Shown piece after piece: positions 43,479 to 44,039 of a stretch of 44,039 nt of DNA. The number at the start of each line of letters is the position of its first letter. Position 1 is the first letter of the stretch. Source of the DNA: an uncultured Burkholderiales bacterium (GTDB lineage Bacteria > Pseudomonadota > Gammaproteobacteria > Burkholderiales > Burkholderiaceae_C); NCBI GenBank assembly GCA_903910745.1, contig CAIWAO010000091.1:1-44039 (forward strand), given 5' to 3'. The position numbers and the translations under genes are program-made. The notes below the pieces were generated by a model. That model was given only the letters and a program-made list of their open reading frames with translations, ran no database searches and was not told the origin of the DNA.

Positions 43479-43772
43479 CTAGTCCGCTTTTTTGTCATTA
43501 GATTTCTTTGTAGATTTCTCATCTGAATGGCCCTCTCTCTCATGCTTTGGCTCAGCGTGTTTTTGCGCTTCAGGCTTGACTTCAACATCTTTAGAGGGTT
43601 CATGCATTTTCACAGCCGTTTTAGCTGCAAATTGATTGGTCCCCTCGCCTTTAAAATCGCCGCTCTTAGGGACGGGCTGAGCTTCCTCATGAATAATTAC
43701 CTCTCGCTCTAGCTCTAGCTCTAGCTCATCATCATCTCCGGAAAAATGAGAATTTATCCCTCTATTCTCCAA
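43479..43772 (-). CDS. Small charged low-complexity protein
   Basis: The 97-residue, highly hydrophilic protein contains DDDELELELEREV near the N-terminus and a Lys/Glu/His-rich C-terminal half (KHAEPKHEREGHSDEKSTKK), with no hydrophobic segment. It is likely disordered. The Glu-Leu run is encoded by almost four copies of the hexamer GCTCTA (plus strand). No family is recognised, and a real gene is only moderately likely, because long open frames arise easily from such repeats. Confidence 0.4.
   Translation of the reverse strand: MENRGINSHFSGDDDELELELEREVIIHEEAQPVPKSGDFKGEGTNQFAAKTAVKMHEPSKDVEVKPEAQKHAEPKHEREGHSDEKSTKKSNDKKAD
43706..43728. repeat. Hexanucleotide microsatellite GCTCTA x3.8
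   Basis: Three exact tandem copies and a partial fourth, in frame within the small charged protein gene on the minus strand (Glu-Leu repeats). Confidence 0.9.
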
Positions 43773-43889
43773 TGAAGAAGCACTAGTGGTCCTGTAGCCA
43801 GACGCGCGAGTTATAGTTTTTAATTGCTTGAAACCTTTAATGACGCCTCTGTAGCCAACTACTCTTGCACAAACATCATTGACAAAAAA

Positions 43890-44039
43890 CGAATGATTCG
43901 GCAGAAAAATTACCCCAACATCCGCAAGAAACTTTGGGGGGCGGCGCTTTGGTCACCCATCTACTCCCTTGGCAGTTGCGGTGGTGCGCCCATCGCCGTC
44001 ATACGCCAGTACATCGAACAACAGCAAACGCCGCACTAG
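43890..44039 (+). pseudogene. tnpA: IS200/IS605-family TnpA remnant (C-terminal fragment)
   Basis: The last 49 codons read RMIRQKNYPNIRKKLWG, then ALWSP, SCGGAP and VIRQYIEQQQTPH before TAG. This is the C-terminal end of a Y1 transposase, including the tyrosine (in RQYIEQ) that carries out DNA cleavage in this family. The N-terminal two thirds, with the HUH metal-binding motif, is missing: upstream codons in the same frame bear no resemblance. The copy is therefore 5'-truncated and inactive. Any right-end hairpin of the element lies beyond the window. Confidence 0.75.

Overview
The window reads as chromosomal DNA of a low-GC member of the Burkholderiales (Betaproteobacteria). GC is a little above 40 % by eye. 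The evidence is the grpE-dnaK-dnaJ block, a glnA / small exported protein / ntrB / ntrC block, a paired cphA'-cphA cyanophycin locus with the DUF1854 and ABC-exporter partners usual in this order, and a betaproteobacterial-type thyA/folA neighbourhood. A free-living freshwater genus such as Polynucleobacter would fit, but the genus is inference. No rRNA, tRNA or CRISPR array was seen.

Layout. 1-2.6 kb: an isolated Skp/OmpH chaperone, a lone SAM methyltransferase and a Spy/CpxP-like periplasmic protein. 2.8-6.8 kb: grpE, dnaK and dnaJ, with a good sigma-32 promoter before dnaK and a long hairpin between dnaK and dnaJ. 6.8-14.8 kb: the cyanophycin region, with DUF1854 and an ABC exporter on the minus strand divergent from cphA' and cphA on the plus strand. 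15.5-26.5 kb: two facing operons of circularly permuted ATP-grasp, alpha-E and transglutaminase proteins plus a RidA protein. This is a predicted and still poorly characterised amide-bond or peptide-forming system. 26.5-26.8 kb: a gene-free stretch with three successive hairpins and hexanucleotide repeats. 26.8-35.3 kb: a TPR membrane protein, YihY, DUF2069, a GlcD-type FAD dehydrogenase, thyA, a methyltransferase, folA, DUF4337 and exonuclease III. 35.3-42.3 kb: ntrC, ntrB, a small exported protein, glnA with a sigma-54 promoter, a molybdopterin-binding (CinA/MoaB-type) protein and a voltage-gated potassium channel. 42.3-44.0 kb: two unrecognised genes and a decayed IS200/IS605 transposase.

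How it fits together. Much of the window concerns nitrogen. glnA and ntrBC assimilate and sense it, and cphA'/cphA store it as an Asp-Arg polymer. The adjacent ATP-grasp/transglutaminase operons probably make or edit another amide-linked product. cphA' keeps its ATP-grasp module, but the P-loop of its Mur-ligase-like module is destroyed while cphA is intact, so the pair probably divides labour. The most promising under-described system is the 15.5-26.5 kb pair of operons. It has two ATP-grasp/alpha-E sets (one split, one fused) and two transglutaminases with complete Cys-His-Asp triads, and it lacks a recognisable Anbu peptidase.
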